Positions 31,418 to 41,259 of a stretch of 46,302 nt of DNA are shown here, piece after piece (the stretch's first letter is position 1; every line of letters begins with the position of its first letter). Source of the stretch: an uncultured Caryophanales bacterium (GTDB taxonomy: Bacteria; Bacillota_I; Bacilli_A; RFN20; CAG-826). The stretch spans positions 1 through 46,302 of the forward strand of contig CABQKC010000017.1 in the NCBI GenBank assembly GCA_902464635.1, given 5' to 3'. Made by a program: the position numbers and the translations under genes. The notes under the pieces were generated by a model, which saw only the letters and a program-made list of their open reading frames with translations, was not told the DNA's origin and did no database searches.

Positions 31418-34400
31418 GTGAATAAGAAAAAGTTATTCGTTCTATTACCTGCCGCAATGCTAGCTTTGACTGGCTGTGGCAATGAAGAATCATCGTCAAA
31501 AACATCTGAATCTCCAACATCCACACAGGTTTCTACAACCGAAACAACAACTAAAACCGATACGGAAGTTGCCCAAAAAGTAACTATTGCTACAGTTGAA
31601 CATGGTAAAGTAAGTGCTTCTAAAATGGAGGCCTTGCCTGGAGAAGAAATCATTCTTACCATTGAAGTTGATGAAGGTTATCACTTTGTTGACCTTAAGG
31701 TTAATGGAGAATCAGTCGTAGTAAAAGAAAATAAGGCTACTGTTACAATGGTAAAAGGTGGACTTAATGTTACTTTAGAAGTCGCGATTGATACCTTTAA
31801 TGTAACAATAGAAGAAACTGCAAATGGAACAGTGACTGCTTCTAAAACTAATGCCAGTGTAGGAGAAGAAATAATCTTTACCATTGCTCCAAATGATGAC
31901 TATGAAATAGATAAATTCAAGGTCAATAATGAAGTAGTTGATGTAAAGGATAATAAAGCAACAGTCAATATGGTTAAGGGTGGGTTAAATGTAGTAGCCA
32001 CCTTTAAGCAAATTGTTTATTCAATTACTATTAATCCAAGCGAACATGGTAAAGTAGAGGCTAGTTTAAGCGAAGCTACTTCTGGAACTGAAGTTAGTTT
32101 AACTATCACTCCAGATGCAGATTACCATGTAAATGAAGTCAAGATTAATGGGGAATTAACTGAAAAGACTACATTTACAATGCCAAAAGGAAATGTAGTA
32201 ATCGAGGCTAGCTTTGCTGCAAATGAATATAATGTAACAATTAATCCAAGTGAACATGGTAAAGTCGAGGCTAACCTAGTCAAGGCTAGCGTTGGTAGCG
32301 ATATCGAATTAAAAGTAACTCCAGATGCAGATTATGAACTTGATACCTTAACAGTTAATGGAGAAGCTGTTGCAGTTACTGAAAATAAGGCTACTGTCAA
32401 GATGGTTTCTGGAGGAATTAATGTTTCTTCTAGTTTCAAGGCCATCAAACATAAAGTTACCATCAATCAAGGCGAACACGGGACAATTAGCGTTGATAAA
32501 TCAGAAGCCGTAACTGGAGAAGAAGTAACATTTGTAGTTACTCCAGAAACTGGCTGGTATATTGAAACATTCAAAGTCAATGATGAAGTAGTTGAACTAG
32601 TTGATAATAAAGCCAAAGTCGCTATGGAAATAGATGGCTTAGTGGCTACAGCTACATTTACTGATTCTATCATCGTTAAAGAATATACTCCTGACCTAAA
32701 GGCCAAGATTGAAGCTTCTGATAATATCAAACTCAAATTAGCTAATGACATTGAGATTAATGAAATATTTGCTTTAGCTAAAATAAAGACTGATATTAAT
32801 CTAAATGGATTTAATCTAACTACAACTTATCCAACTCTTATTTTAATTGGAGAAGCTCCAACTGTTGGAAGCGAAAGAAAGAGCGTTGAAATATATGACG
32901 GGTCAATTATTTCTAATGCTACCCCAGCTGAACAAAGAAACCTCTTCAATGTTCCTGAAGCCAAGTTATTGGATTTAGCTAATGTAAATATAACTACTAC
33001 AAATGAATATTATGGCAATGCCGCTGCTATCCATTGCTCTGATGCCACTAATGTTGCTTTAAGTAGAGTAAATCTTAATTTTAAAGGTGTATATGGCATT
33101 TCTACTAATAACACCGAAGGAAAAGATGGATCTATTAGAGTAGTTGATTCTAAGATTAACGTAACTTCTGCTAATTTTGATAATACCGCCTTTGTTGGCA
33201 ATACCGAAGGAATCAATGTCGAAATAAGCAATTCTACATTTACTGCTGACCGCCAGGCTTTAATTGCAAGAACTGGTACTTGGAAAGTAGAGAATTCTAC
33301 ATTTGTTATGACTTCCAAGTGGCTTGGAGTCGCTTCAAATAAGACTACCGATGATTCTTATCTAACTGGTACATGGAGATCAGGAAACGAAGTTCCTTCT
33401 GCTTCGGTTGTAATTGGCGATAATGTAGCCGGAAGCTATAACGATAACGTCAGCTTCACAGCTAAAAACTGCAAAGTCGATAAAGTTGTCGCTCGCAGCG
33501 AAGGTATCTATAAAACTTCAATTAATATCGATCCTATCACATATCTAAATTCCTATAAGAACCTAGATATTGATGAAGAAACATCTAAGAATGTTACCTA
33601 TTCAAACTTACTAGAAAAGAGCATTGCCGAAATGAATGCCTTGACTAGTGATGATTCTAAAAACATGTATATGGTAACTGGATATCTAAAAGATATTACC
33701 AATGCCCAATATGGGAATGGAACTTTAGTAGATGAAGATGGCAACGAATTAATGATCTATGGTTCATATACAAAAGGTAGCTATTCATTGGTCAATGGTA
33801 ACTACACGATGAATAAGACTGATAGAGTTGCCACTACTAAAGATTATATTGGCAAAAAAGTTACCTTACTTGGTGTCTTTAAAAACTATAGTGGAACTAA
33901 GGAAATAGTTGATGCAATTGTCATTAATTCTGAAATTGTTGCAGCGACTGCAACTATTAGCGTTACTAATCCAACATGTGGAACTGCCTCATTAAGCAAG
34001 ACGAGCGATATCTTCTTTGGCGATGAAATCGAAGTCATTGCCACACCAAATGAAGGCTATAAAGTCAAATCGGTCATTGTAACTAATGCGAACGGAACTG
34101 CCAAGGATATAACCGCATCAATGAAATTCAATGCAACAACAGTCAATAATGTTGTTGTCGAGTTTGCTGAAAAAGGTGAAGTAGTGGCTAAAACCTATAC
34201 CGTTGCCTTCAATGCGACAAATAATAAATCATCAGTAGGTTCCTATGAAAAATCATGGGAAAATGTTAGTGATGGCATTTCTTATCAAATTAAAAACATG
34301 AATAACAATAAAAATGGTTGGAATTATGTAAAGGCTGGTACCAAGGGCTCTGCTAGCGTTGCTTCAATCGAAACAAACAAGGCATTCGAACTAGGAATTA

Positions 34401-34663
34401 AAAAGACTAGCATTACATTCGGGGCCTATAAAAGCGATCTTGTAACTTCTTTCAAATTATTTATTGCAGATAACGCAAAATTTGAGAATGCTACAGTTAT
34501 TGATTTGACTTCAAAGGGCAAGATTGGAACTGTTGAAACCGTAATCGAAACCCCTAAAGCAAATTGCTTCTATAAGTATGAATTTGATTTAAAGGCAAAT
34601 ACCGCTGGTAAGAAAAACGGATTTGTTGAGATTACCGCTTTAACATTCGAAGAAACCCTTTAA
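31418..34663 (+). CDS. Large surface lipoprotein with InlB-B-like repeats
   Basis: A 1081-residue lipoprotein (lipobox LTGC, Cys20) starting at GTG 31418 behind an AAAGGAGG ribosome site. After a Ser/Thr-rich linker there are five repeats of about 70 residues with the 'VTINPSEHGKVEAS ... GYHF' pattern (divergent InlB B-repeat, Flg_new_2-like) up to about residue 420. Then comes a region with beta-helix-like texture ('VDSKINVTSANFDN', 'VEISNSTFTADRQAL'), an OB-fold-like segment ('YMVTGYLKDITNAQYGNGT'), a sixth repeat, and a C-terminal jelly-roll-like domain. It probably binds a glycan, host protein or matrix; no catalytic motif is seen. The gene stands between two terminators, so it is likely monocistronic. 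Confidence 0.85.
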   Translation: MNKKKLFVLLPAAMLALTGCGNEESSSKTSESPTSTQVSTTETTTKTDTEVAQKVTIATVEHGKVSASKMEALPGEEIILTIEVDEGYHFVDLKVNGESVVVKENKATVTMVKGGLNVTLEVAIDTFNVTIEETANGTVTASKTNASVGEEIIFTIAPNDDYEIDKFKVNNEVVDVKDNKATVNMVKGGLNVVATFKQIVYSITINPSEHGKVEASLSEATSGTEVSLTITPDADYHVNEVKINGELTEKTTFTMPKGNVVIEASFAANEYNVTINPSEHGKVEANLVKASVGSDIELKVTPDADYELDTLTVNGEAVAVTENKATVKMVSGGINVSSSFKAIKHKVTINQGEHGTISVDKSEAVTGEEVTFVVTPETGWYIETFKVNDEVVELVDNKAKVAMEIDGLVATATFTDSIIVKEYTPDLKAKIEASDNIKLKLANDIEINEIFALAKIKTDINLNGFNLTTTYPTLILIGEAPTVGSERKSVEIYDGSIISNATPAEQRNLFNVPEAKLLDLANVNITTTNEYYGNAAAIHCSDATNVALSRVNLNFKGVYGISTNNTEGKDGSIRVVDSKINVTSANFDNTAFVGNTEGINVEISNSTFTADRQALIARTGTWKVENSTFVMTSKWLGVASNKTTDDSYLTGTWRSGNEVPSASVVIGDNVAGSYNDNVSFTAKNCKVDKVVARSEGIYKTSINIDPITYLNSYKNLDIDEETSKNVTYSNLLEKSIAEMNALTSDDSKNMYMVTGYLKDITNAQYGNGTLVDEDGNELMIYGSYTKGSYSLVNGNYTMNKTDRVATTKDYIGKKVTLLGVFKNYSGTKEIVDAIVINSEIVAATATISVTNPTCGTASLSKTSDIFFGDEIEVIATPNEGYKVKSVIVTNANGTAKDITASMKFNATTVNNVVVEFAEKGEVVAKTYTVAFNATNNKSSVGSYEKSWENVSDGISYQIKNMNNNKNGWNYVKAGTKGSASVASIETNKAFELGIKKTSITFGAYKSDLVTSFKLFIADNAKFENATVIDLTSKGKIGTVETVIETPKANCFYKYEFDLKANTAGKKNGFVEITALTFEETL

Positions 34664-34684
34664 TATTTAACTTCATCTAACAAG

Positions 34685-34711
34685 AACTAGGTCCTCGCGA
34701 CCTAGTTTTTT
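34685..34711 (+). terminator. Terminator of the 1081-aa lipoprotein gene
   Basis: AACTAGGTC (34685-34693), loop CTCGC, GACCTAGTT (34699-34707), then T residues to 34711: a perfect 9-bp stem. Confidence 0.92.
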
Positions 34712-34761
34712 GCTATATGGGTCGCTTATTTTCTTGTATTATATTGTCTAGGACTATAAAG

Positions 34762-35247
34762 ATGATAAGAAAAGCAAATATATCTGATCTAGATGAAATA
34801 ATGGATGTCTATTCTCTGGCTAGGGAATTTATGAAGAAGAATAATAACCCTAATCAGTGGGGCAATACTTATCCAAGTAGAGAATTAATTGAAGATGATA
34901 TTAATAATGGGATTTGTTATATATTATTTGATGGAAAAGAGATATACGGGGTCTTTGTTTTGGTATTTGGAGAAGATCCAACTTACCTAAATATATATGA
35001 AGGTAATTGGAAATTATCATCTAGTTATGCGACCATCCACCGTATTGCATCCAATAGCAAAAGAAGTGGAGTTTTTAAAGAAGCGGTTAATTTTGCTAGA
35101 GATAAATATGATCATCTAAGAATAGATACATATATAGATAACAAGGTTATGCAACATTGCATTTTTAAAGAAGGCTTTACCTATCAAGGGATAATTAGTC
35201 TTGAAGATGGCTCCCCTAGGCTAGCCTATGAATGGATAAACAAGTAA
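34762..35247 (+). CDS. GNAT family N-acetyltransferase
   Basis: A 161-residue acetyl-CoA-dependent acyltransferase. The N-terminal 'MIRKANISDLDEIMDVYSLA' is the GNAT beta1-alpha1 pattern, with 'ATIHRIASNSKRSGVFKEA' as the acetyl-CoA loop region and 'DTYIDNKVMQHCIFKEGFTY' as the C-terminal signature. The substrate is unknown. The start is ATG 34762, with AGGA upstream; an in-frame ATG at 34717 would prepend a hydrophobic stretch lying over the intergenic DNA. It stands alone among lipoprotein genes. Confidence 0.88.
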   Translation: MIRKANISDLDEIMDVYSLAREFMKKNNNPNQWGNTYPSRELIEDDINNGICYILFDGKEIYGVFVLVFGEDPTYLNIYEGNWKLSSSYATIHRIASNSKRSGVFKEAVNFARDKYDHLRIDTYIDNKVMQHCIFKEGFTYQGIISLEDGSPRLAYEWINK

Positions 35248-35465
35248 TTAGGTAATATATTGCGACTAACTTATTTAGATTGTTCCTTGGAATTGACATT
35301 TTTAATGTTTATAGGTTGGTTTGATAAATAAAACAAATTAGCCATATTTTAAAGCATATCTTAGTTAAAAAAGTGACAAAAACTAAGTGAAAAAGTTGGA
35401 TTCTTGATAATTTTCATTTAGCAAAAAAACGAAAAGAAAGGTATTTTAATTTTTTGTTCGAGTTC

Positions 35466-35471
35466 TATAAT
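35466..35471 (+). promoter_or_regulatory. -10 TATAAT of the 400-aa lipoprotein gene
   Basis: Perfect TATAAT 24 nt before the ATG at 35496; GAGGA lies between them. The -35 is unclear. The remaining AT-rich gap (35248-35465) shows no supportable gene. Confidence 0.5.
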
Positions 35472-35495
35472 GGCGGAATTTGTGAGGAAAATGTC

Positions 35496-36698
35496 ATGAA
35501 AAACTCAAAATTATTAATCTTAATTGCAGCATCATTGCTGCTCTCTTGCGGGAATAATTCATCTAACTCGTCTAGCAGTAGTGAATCTAGCAAGAACCAA
35601 ACTGAAACAGTCAATACAACTAAAGTTGATTCAACTATTGAAAGTAGTGAGACTACAACTGAAACAGCTACAGTTTCATCTACTGAATCAACTGAAAGTA
35701 GTGAATCATCTACCGAATCTAGCGAATCTTCAACTGAAAGTAGTTCAACTACAACCGAAGAAGTTAAATACACGGTCAATTTTGTTGGGACTGAATTTGT
35801 AAACGCTAGCCTAATCGGCAAAAAAGAAGAATTCGCTAGCGGAGAAGAGGTAATATTTAGTTATTCCGCTAAATATGGATATAAAATCACTTCCTTTACT
35901 ATTAAGGATGCTTCTGGAGCAAATGTTGAATATGCAGAAACTTCTTTTGTTACATTCACCATGCCTAGTAGCAATGTAACCATATCTTTCTTTACAGTTG
36001 CACGTCATACATTGTCTTTGATTAATGGGGAGCATTCTTCTATTACAGTCACTAATAAAAAAGATTACTACGATGAAGGCGATGTGGTTAATTTCACCGT
36101 TACATTCGAAGAAGGATATGAATTAGACACCCTTAAGGTTTATAAAGTAATGGATGGAGTTGATACGGAAGTCACTTATGAAACTACTGAAACTAATTAT
36201 TCTTTCACATTTGTTGATTCTAATATGAAGATTGTCCTTGCTGATAAGGCTAGACCAGTTTCTTCTGATCCATTTACTACTAAGACAATATATCAAAGCA
36301 ATGACTGGACTTTTCCAGATCACTATTATACCTACTATATGTATCTAAGAGTTGTCTTTAATGGAGACAAGACTTTATCTTGGTATTTATCATATGAGAC
36401 CTCGGATGATTATGGCGAAGGAGGAGAAGACTGGGCTTATATCGCCCCTAAAAAAGCTATGGTGACTCTTCCAAATGATATGCCTGGAGAAGAGCTTAAA
36501 GATGGACAAGAAAACCTCCCATATACTTATGACCAAGTTAATGAAAAGATAACATTCACTGCAGCAGTTAAGAGTTCTGATATTGAATGCTCAATCAAGC
36601 TAAATAAAGAAGGCGACGAAATAAAAACCATTACATTTGAAACACAAATGGGTGATGAATATTATCAAACCGGTAATAGGACTCTAAAGAAGATATAA
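35496..36698 (+). CDS. Ser/Thr-rich surface lipoprotein, 400 aa
   Basis: Lipoprotein with lipobox LLSC (Cys18) and a long low-complexity Ser/Thr/Glu linker (about residues 20-88, 'ESSESSTESSESSTESSSTT'), which would extend the folded part through the envelope. It is followed by two divergent InlB-B-like repeats ('YTVNFVGTEFVNASLIGKK'; 'HTLSLINGEHSSITVTNKKD') and a C-terminal beta-rich region of about 130 residues with Tyr/Trp clusters ('YYTYYMYLRVVF'), not recognised. The start is ATG 35496 because a signal peptide begins there; the open frame runs upstream to 35454 from a TTG. The LRR protein gene follows after 17 nt. Confidence 0.82.
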   Translation: MKNSKLLILIAASLLLSCGNNSSNSSSSSESSKNQTETVNTTKVDSTIESSETTTETATVSSTESTESSESSTESSESSTESSSTTTEEVKYTVNFVGTEFVNASLIGKKEEFASGEEVIFSYSAKYGYKITSFTIKDASGANVEYAETSFVTFTMPSSNVTISFFTVARHTLSLINGEHSSITVTNKKDYYDEGDVVNFTVTFEEGYELDTLKVYKVMDGVDTEVTYETTETNYSFTFVDSNMKIVLADKARPVSSDPFTTKTIYQSNDWTFPDHYYTYYMYLRVVFNGDKTLSWYLSYETSDDYGEGGEDWAYIAPKKAMVTLPNDMPGEELKDGQENLPYTYDQVNEKITFTAAVKSSDIECSIKLNKEGDEIKTITFETQMGDEYYQTGNRTLKKI

Positions 36699-36715
36699 AT
36701 AAGGAATATATAAAA

Positions 36716-39700
36716 ATGAAGAAAAGATTTGCAATTCCGATGCTAGTGCTATCTAGCACATTAATTCTAGGTGGACTTACTGCTTGTAATGAACCATCAA
36801 CTAGTATTACTTCTAAGCAAAACTTCACTGGGATTGGTATTCCTAGTGATGCTTTAGGCAATGATGGGGATACTTATAAAGATGAATCTAGTGGCGATCT
36901 TTATGTCAAAGAAGATGGACATTGGGTCATTAAGCAAGTAGCTAAGGCTTTATCTGGTGAAGGTGCTCCTAGCGATACTCTTGGCAATGATGGTGATACC
37001 TACGAAGATACTCTTTCAGGTGCTACCTATAAAAAAGTAAATGGACATTGGGAATTAACTAAAAAAGGCGATACAACATATTTAGTTACCTTTAATCTCA
37101 ATGGGGGACATTTTGCTAACGGGGAAACTACTTTAAAAGACCAAATTGTCAGGGAAGGTAGATGGATTGCTGAACCATCAATGACTCCAATTAAGGAGCA
37201 CTGCGAATTCCTTGGCTGGTTTGCTGAAGGCAGTAACCAAGCCTGGAACTTTGTCGGCCAATCAGTATATGGAAATGTAAATCTAGTCGCTAAATATAGG
37301 GTAAAAGACGAAGACAAGATCATAGTTACAGTCAATCCAAATAATGGAGAAGCTACTTATACTTACGAGACCTTTGTCGGAGATTATTATTATCCATCCA
37401 TTCCAACTAAAGCTGGTTTTAGCTTTACTGGATGGTATATAGGTGGAGAGAAATATAATGGATATGTCACTTCATCGATGGCAGGGGCTACTATTATTGC
37501 CCAGTTTGAGAAATCCAAATTCAATCTTGCCTACCAAGTCGAAGAAAATGATGAAGTTACCATTACTGGCATTCTAGATTTAAATGCCGTCTCTATTGAT
37601 ATTCCTAGCCAAATAAATGGCAGAAAAGTCACTAAGATTGCTAAAACTGCCTTTGCTAGCAGGATTTCTCTTGAAACAATATACCTACCTGCCTCTATAA
37701 AAGTCATCGAAGATGGTGCATTTAGCAATACACGTAGATTAGCTGCCATTAATGTTGATTCTGCTAACTTGAATTTTGCTAGCGTCAATGGTGTCTTATA
37801 TTCAAAAGACATGAGTGTACTATATCTATATCCGACTAGGGCTGGCGAAAGCTTTGATGTACCGAGTAGCGTCAAGCGTATTGGTAATTTTGCTTTCTAT
37901 GCTACCTATGATTTGGGTATTAGCTCTATCAAATTCAATGAAGGGCTAGAAGAAATTGGAGATTATGCTTTTGCATATAACCAAACATTAAATGCTTTGA
38001 GCTTACCAAAATCATTAAGAAAGATTGGTAAAGCCGCCTTTATGGGCATGGCTACTTCTAGCGAAGATGATGGATCTTATATCTCTCCTCAAGGAATTAT
38101 TACTAATGCAGGGCTAAATGAAGGATTAGAAGAAATAGGGGAGATGGCTTTTGCTAATCAATATTTCAAGGAAACATTTAAACTTCCTTCTACTGTTAAG
38201 ATATTAGGCGATTATGCTTTTGCTAATTGCACTGCTATTGAAAAAGTTGTACTTCCAGATTCATTAGTTACCTTTGGAAGAAATGTATTCGCTGGAGCTA
38301 CTGGAATTGGGGAATATGTAATTTCTTCTAGCAATCCTAATTTCACTACTAAGGATAAGATGCTATTTAGCAAGGATATGAAGAAACTAGTATCCGCCCC
38401 ATCTAATCTATATGAAGATATAACTCTTCCTGAAGGAGTAGAAGAAATCGGTGACTTTGCCTTTTATATGGTTGATGAAGTCAAGAATTATAATCTTCCA
38501 TCCTCTTTAAAGAAAATAGGCGAACAAGCTTTTGCCCATACTTATGAATTATCTAGCTTTACTATTCCTGATTCAGTAACCCAAATCGGAGAGAATTGTT
38601 TCGATTTAAGTGGCATTTCTTCTATTACTATTGGTAAAGGATTAACTGAAATTCCAAAAGAAGCATTCATCGAGACTAAATTAAGTGAAGTAACTATTCC
38701 AGGAAATGTCAAAAAGATTGGGAATGGTGCATTCTATCTATGCTCTTCCTTAACTAAATTAACATTAGAAAATGGAGTTAATGAGATTGGCATGAGCTCA
38801 TTTGGAGCTGGACCAAAGCTTACTTCCTTAGATATGCCAGATTCATTAACTAAGATTGGGGACAGCGCTTTCTCTGGAAATAAGATTACTACCTTAAGCA
38901 TCAAGAAAGGATTAACTTCAATTGGAGCGAATGCTTTCTATGATTCAAATAGTGGCACTTCACTAGATTATCTAATTGTTGATGCCGCTTCTAATTCATT
39001 CAAGACCGATAGCAATATCCTTTATAGCAAAGATGTCAAGAATGTCATTTTGGCTACTAATAAAGCCGGAAGCGAATCTAATGGAACCTATACGGTTAAT
39101 CTACTAGAAGGGGTAGAGAATATTGGTGATTTTGCCTTTGCCTATTGCAAGAATATATCTACATTCAATTTCCCATCTTCCTTAATTTCAATTGGGAACG
39201 GATCATTTATGAATACTAGATTCAAGAATGCTACCTTACCATCTAAATTAACTAGCATTGGTGATGGCGCTTTCTATATGTCTAGTGTTAATAATATTAC
39301 CTTTAATGAAGGGTTATTATCTATTGGGGAAAGCTCTTTTGCCTTTGGTGATTTAGTTAATGTCACTCTTCCATCTTCATTAAGAAGTATTGGTAAGACT
39401 GCCTTTGCTAAAAATATCTCATTAACTTCCTTAACATTAGGAAATAAACTAGAATCTATCGGAGATTTTGCCTTTGTTGACACAAAGATTAGCTCGGTTA
39501 TAAATATCCCTGCAACCTGCGTTAATATTGGTGATGGCGTATTTGCTTCTAATGTATCTACATATGGACAATCTATTGACGATATAATCGTTAGCGAAGA
39601 TAATCCAAAATATGCTTCTCTCGATGGCTTCCTTCTTTCTAAGAACAAAGAAGTCTTATATAGCTATGCTGCAGGAATTGCTGGTGATATCAATGTTCCA

Positions 39701-39994
39701 GAAGGAGTTAAAGAAATAGCTAAATATGGTCTAGCATTAGCAGGTTCTAGATCCACTAGAGTTGCTCTTCCAACTGGATTAACTACTATTGGAGAAGGTG
39801 GACTAGCTTATTTAAGCAAAGTCACTTCTGCCTTAAATGTCCCATCTACAGTAAGTTATATTGGAGCGAATGCTTTTGCCTATTGGACTTCTAATCAATT
39901 GATTAAGTTTGGTGTCAGCGAAGATTATGCCTTAACTAATTACGATAGGAACTTCAAGGCCAATTGCTCCGCTAAGATTAGCTATGGTGAATAA
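36716..39994 (+). CDS. BspA-like leucine-rich repeat surface lipoprotein
   Basis: A 1092-residue lipoprotein (lipobox LTAC, Cys24). Order: two copies of a 'P-S-D-x-L-G-N-D-G-D-T-Y' module (about residues 38-118), which resembles short linker units of phage-fibre and surface proteins; two Listeria-Bacteroides (InlB B) repeats ('YLVTFNLNGGHF', 'VNPNNGEATYTYETF'); then from about residue 285 a long solenoid of BspA-type LRR_5 units of about 23 residues ('LxxIGDxAFxxxxxLxxLxLPxSLxxI' pattern), running nearly to the C-terminus. Such solenoids bind fibronectin, fibrinogen or other host proteins; the ligand here is unknown. It is probably co-transcribed with the gene before it, and overlaps or abuts the next lipoprotein gene. 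Confidence 0.9.
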   Translation: MKKRFAIPMLVLSSTLILGGLTACNEPSTSITSKQNFTGIGIPSDALGNDGDTYKDESSGDLYVKEDGHWVIKQVAKALSGEGAPSDTLGNDGDTYEDTLSGATYKKVNGHWELTKKGDTTYLVTFNLNGGHFANGETTLKDQIVREGRWIAEPSMTPIKEHCEFLGWFAEGSNQAWNFVGQSVYGNVNLVAKYRVKDEDKIIVTVNPNNGEATYTYETFVGDYYYPSIPTKAGFSFTGWYIGGEKYNGYVTSSMAGATIIAQFEKSKFNLAYQVEENDEVTITGILDLNAVSIDIPSQINGRKVTKIAKTAFASRISLETIYLPASIKVIEDGAFSNTRRLAAINVDSANLNFASVNGVLYSKDMSVLYLYPTRAGESFDVPSSVKRIGNFAFYATYDLGISSIKFNEGLEEIGDYAFAYNQTLNALSLPKSLRKIGKAAFMGMATSSEDDGSYISPQGIITNAGLNEGLEEIGEMAFANQYFKETFKLPSTVKILGDYAFANCTAIEKVVLPDSLVTFGRNVFAGATGIGEYVISSSNPNFTTKDKMLFSKDMKKLVSAPSNLYEDITLPEGVEEIGDFAFYMVDEVKNYNLPSSLKKIGEQAFAHTYELSSFTIPDSVTQIGENCFDLSGISSITIGKGLTEIPKEAFIETKLSEVTIPGNVKKIGNGAFYLCSSLTKLTLENGVNEIGMSSFGAGPKLTSLDMPDSLTKIGDSAFSGNKITTLSIKKGLTSIGANAFYDSNSGTSLDYLIVDAASNSFKTDSNILYSKDVKNVILATNKAGSESNGTYTVNLLEGVENIGDFAFAYCKNISTFNFPSSLISIGNGSFMNTRFKNATLPSKLTSIGDGAFYMSSVNNITFNEGLLSIGESSFAFGDLVNVTLPSSLRSIGKTAFAKNISLTSLTLGNKLESIGDFAFVDTKISSVINIPATCVNIGDGVFASNVSTYGQSIDDIIVSEDNPKYASLDGFLLSKNKEVLYSYAAGIAGDINVPEGVKEIAKYGLALAGSRSTRVALPTGLTTIGEGGLAYLSKVTSALNVPSTVSYIGANAFAYWTSNQLIKFGVSEDYALTNYDRNFKANCSAKISYGE

Positions 39995-39995
39995 T

Positions 39996-41063
39996 ATGAA
40001 CAAAAAGATATTATTACTTCCCTTATTAGTTTCTTCCTTGCTTGTTTCTTGTGGGGAAAATGAAAGCAAAAGCAAGGATTATAATGTAGTTACCTTCAAT
40101 TACAATAATCCTACTAATCAAGGGGATTATAAAACCTATGTCGTTGCTAAAGATGAACCATTAATCAAGCCTAGCGATCCAAATATCGAAGATTATGTCT
40201 TCAAGGGTTGGTTTTTAGATAAAGATTGTGGCAAGGAATGTCTCCGTTTTGGGCTTGCTATTGATAGCGATTTCACTTTATATGCCAAATGGATTCCTTA
40301 TTCTTCAATTAATGATGTTACTAAAATCGATAAATTCGAAGAAGCCATAAAAGGATATTCGAAAAATGCGATTAAAGTAGTTCAGGATGTCAATGCTACA
40401 GTTGGCTATCCTGGTGCCGTCAGTGGGGAAGATGGGGTATTTAATGTCCATGATAAACGTGAATATAAACGTTATAAGGACATTACGACAGTCGATTACT
40501 ATACTATCGATAAAGATAACAATTCATCTTTATATGGAACTAGACAATATTATTATGATGATAAGAAGTTCTATGACATCTATATAGATAAAGAACAAGA
40601 GACCGATAACGAATATGCTTCATCTAACTTTGATTCTAATAAGATAGAATCGTTACTAAGTATCGATTACTATAACCTTTATAACAAAATCGAAGAGAAC
40701 ATGAAGTTCTATATCAATTCTTCTAAATATGACGATGAAACATTCCAATATGAATTCGATTTCAATTATACAAAATTAAATCCAAGCCTAACTAATTATG
40801 TTTATGAAGAAGCCTATTCAGTCGCGACTTATTCAGAATCAGCAGGAACTTATTCAGTCGATAATTATACGGCTAAATATGGATTGATGTTTGAAGGTGG
40901 ATTAATAAAATCTGCGAATGTTAATATCCAATACATATATGCAATAGGGGAAGAAGTAATGCATTATGTCATTGAGAATTCCATTGTAGATTTCTATTAT
41001 GGAGATGGGACTTATTCTGAATTTAACGGGACTAAATTCCCTTATAAAGATAGCTCAAAATAA
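39996..41063 (+). CDS. Lipoprotein with one InlB-B-like repeat, 355 aa
   Basis: Lipoprotein with lipobox LLVSC (Cys19). One Listeria-Bacteroides repeat lies near residues 30-100 ('YNVVTFNYNNPTNQGDYKTY', 'VFKGWFLDKDCGKE', 'TLYAKW'). The remaining 250 residues, rich in Tyr, Asp and Lys ('YYTIDKDNNSSLYGTRQYYY'), are not recognised. The ATG at 39996 directly follows the LRR gene stop; an in-frame ATG at 39984 lies inside that gene. GGTGA is the only ribosome-site candidate, so coupling is likely. A strong terminator ends the unit. Confidence 0.8.
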   Translation: MNKKILLLPLLVSSLLVSCGENESKSKDYNVVTFNYNNPTNQGDYKTYVVAKDEPLIKPSDPNIEDYVFKGWFLDKDCGKECLRFGLAIDSDFTLYAKWIPYSSINDVTKIDKFEEAIKGYSKNAIKVVQDVNATVGYPGAVSGEDGVFNVHDKREYKRYKDITTVDYYTIDKDNNSSLYGTRQYYYDDKKFYDIYIDKEQETDNEYASSNFDSNKIESLLSIDYYNLYNKIEENMKFYINSSKYDDETFQYEFDFNYTKLNPSLTNYVYEEAYSVATYSESAGTYSVDNYTAKYGLMFEGGLIKSANVNIQYIYAIGEEVMHYVIENSIVDFYYGDGTYSEFNGTKFPYKDSSK

Positions 41064-41069
41064 AAGAGG

Positions 41070-41108
41070 AACGCCAAGAATGTAACTAATACGTTCAAGG
41101 CGTTTTTT
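41070..41108 (+). terminator. Terminator of the lipoprotein unit
   Basis: AACGCC (41070-41075) pairs with GGCGTT (41099-41104), with an inner GAATGTA/TACGTTC stem, followed by T residues to 41108. Confidence 0.92.
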
Positions 41109-41174
41109 CTTTGCTTTTTAATGATAAAAATCCAATTAAAAAAAGTATCGATAAAATGGGAATCACTAGAAAAT

Positions 41175-41259
41175 ACTTGTCGCTTTTTGTAGTATTTTGA
41201 GTTTTGCTACTTGTCGCTTTTTGTAGTATTTTGAGTTTTGCTACTTGTCGCTTTCTGTA
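41175..41259 (+). repeat. 34-bp tandem repeat, two full copies plus a partial third
   Basis: Units begin at 41175, 41209 and 41243 with ACTTGTCGCTTTTTGTAG; copies one and two are identical over 34 bp, and the third diverges after about 17 bp (C replaces T in the T run). Directly upstream of the DUF4143 ATPase gene; the third copy supplies the -35 of the candidate promoter. Confidence 0.9.

Noticed and set aside
35524..35802. Plus-strand ORF inside the 400-aa lipoprotein gene
   Set aside because: Frame shadow of the low-complexity Ser/Thr repeat region.
41175..41259. CRISPR array
   Set aside because: The 34-bp units are directly tandem with no unique spacers and no cas genes are present.
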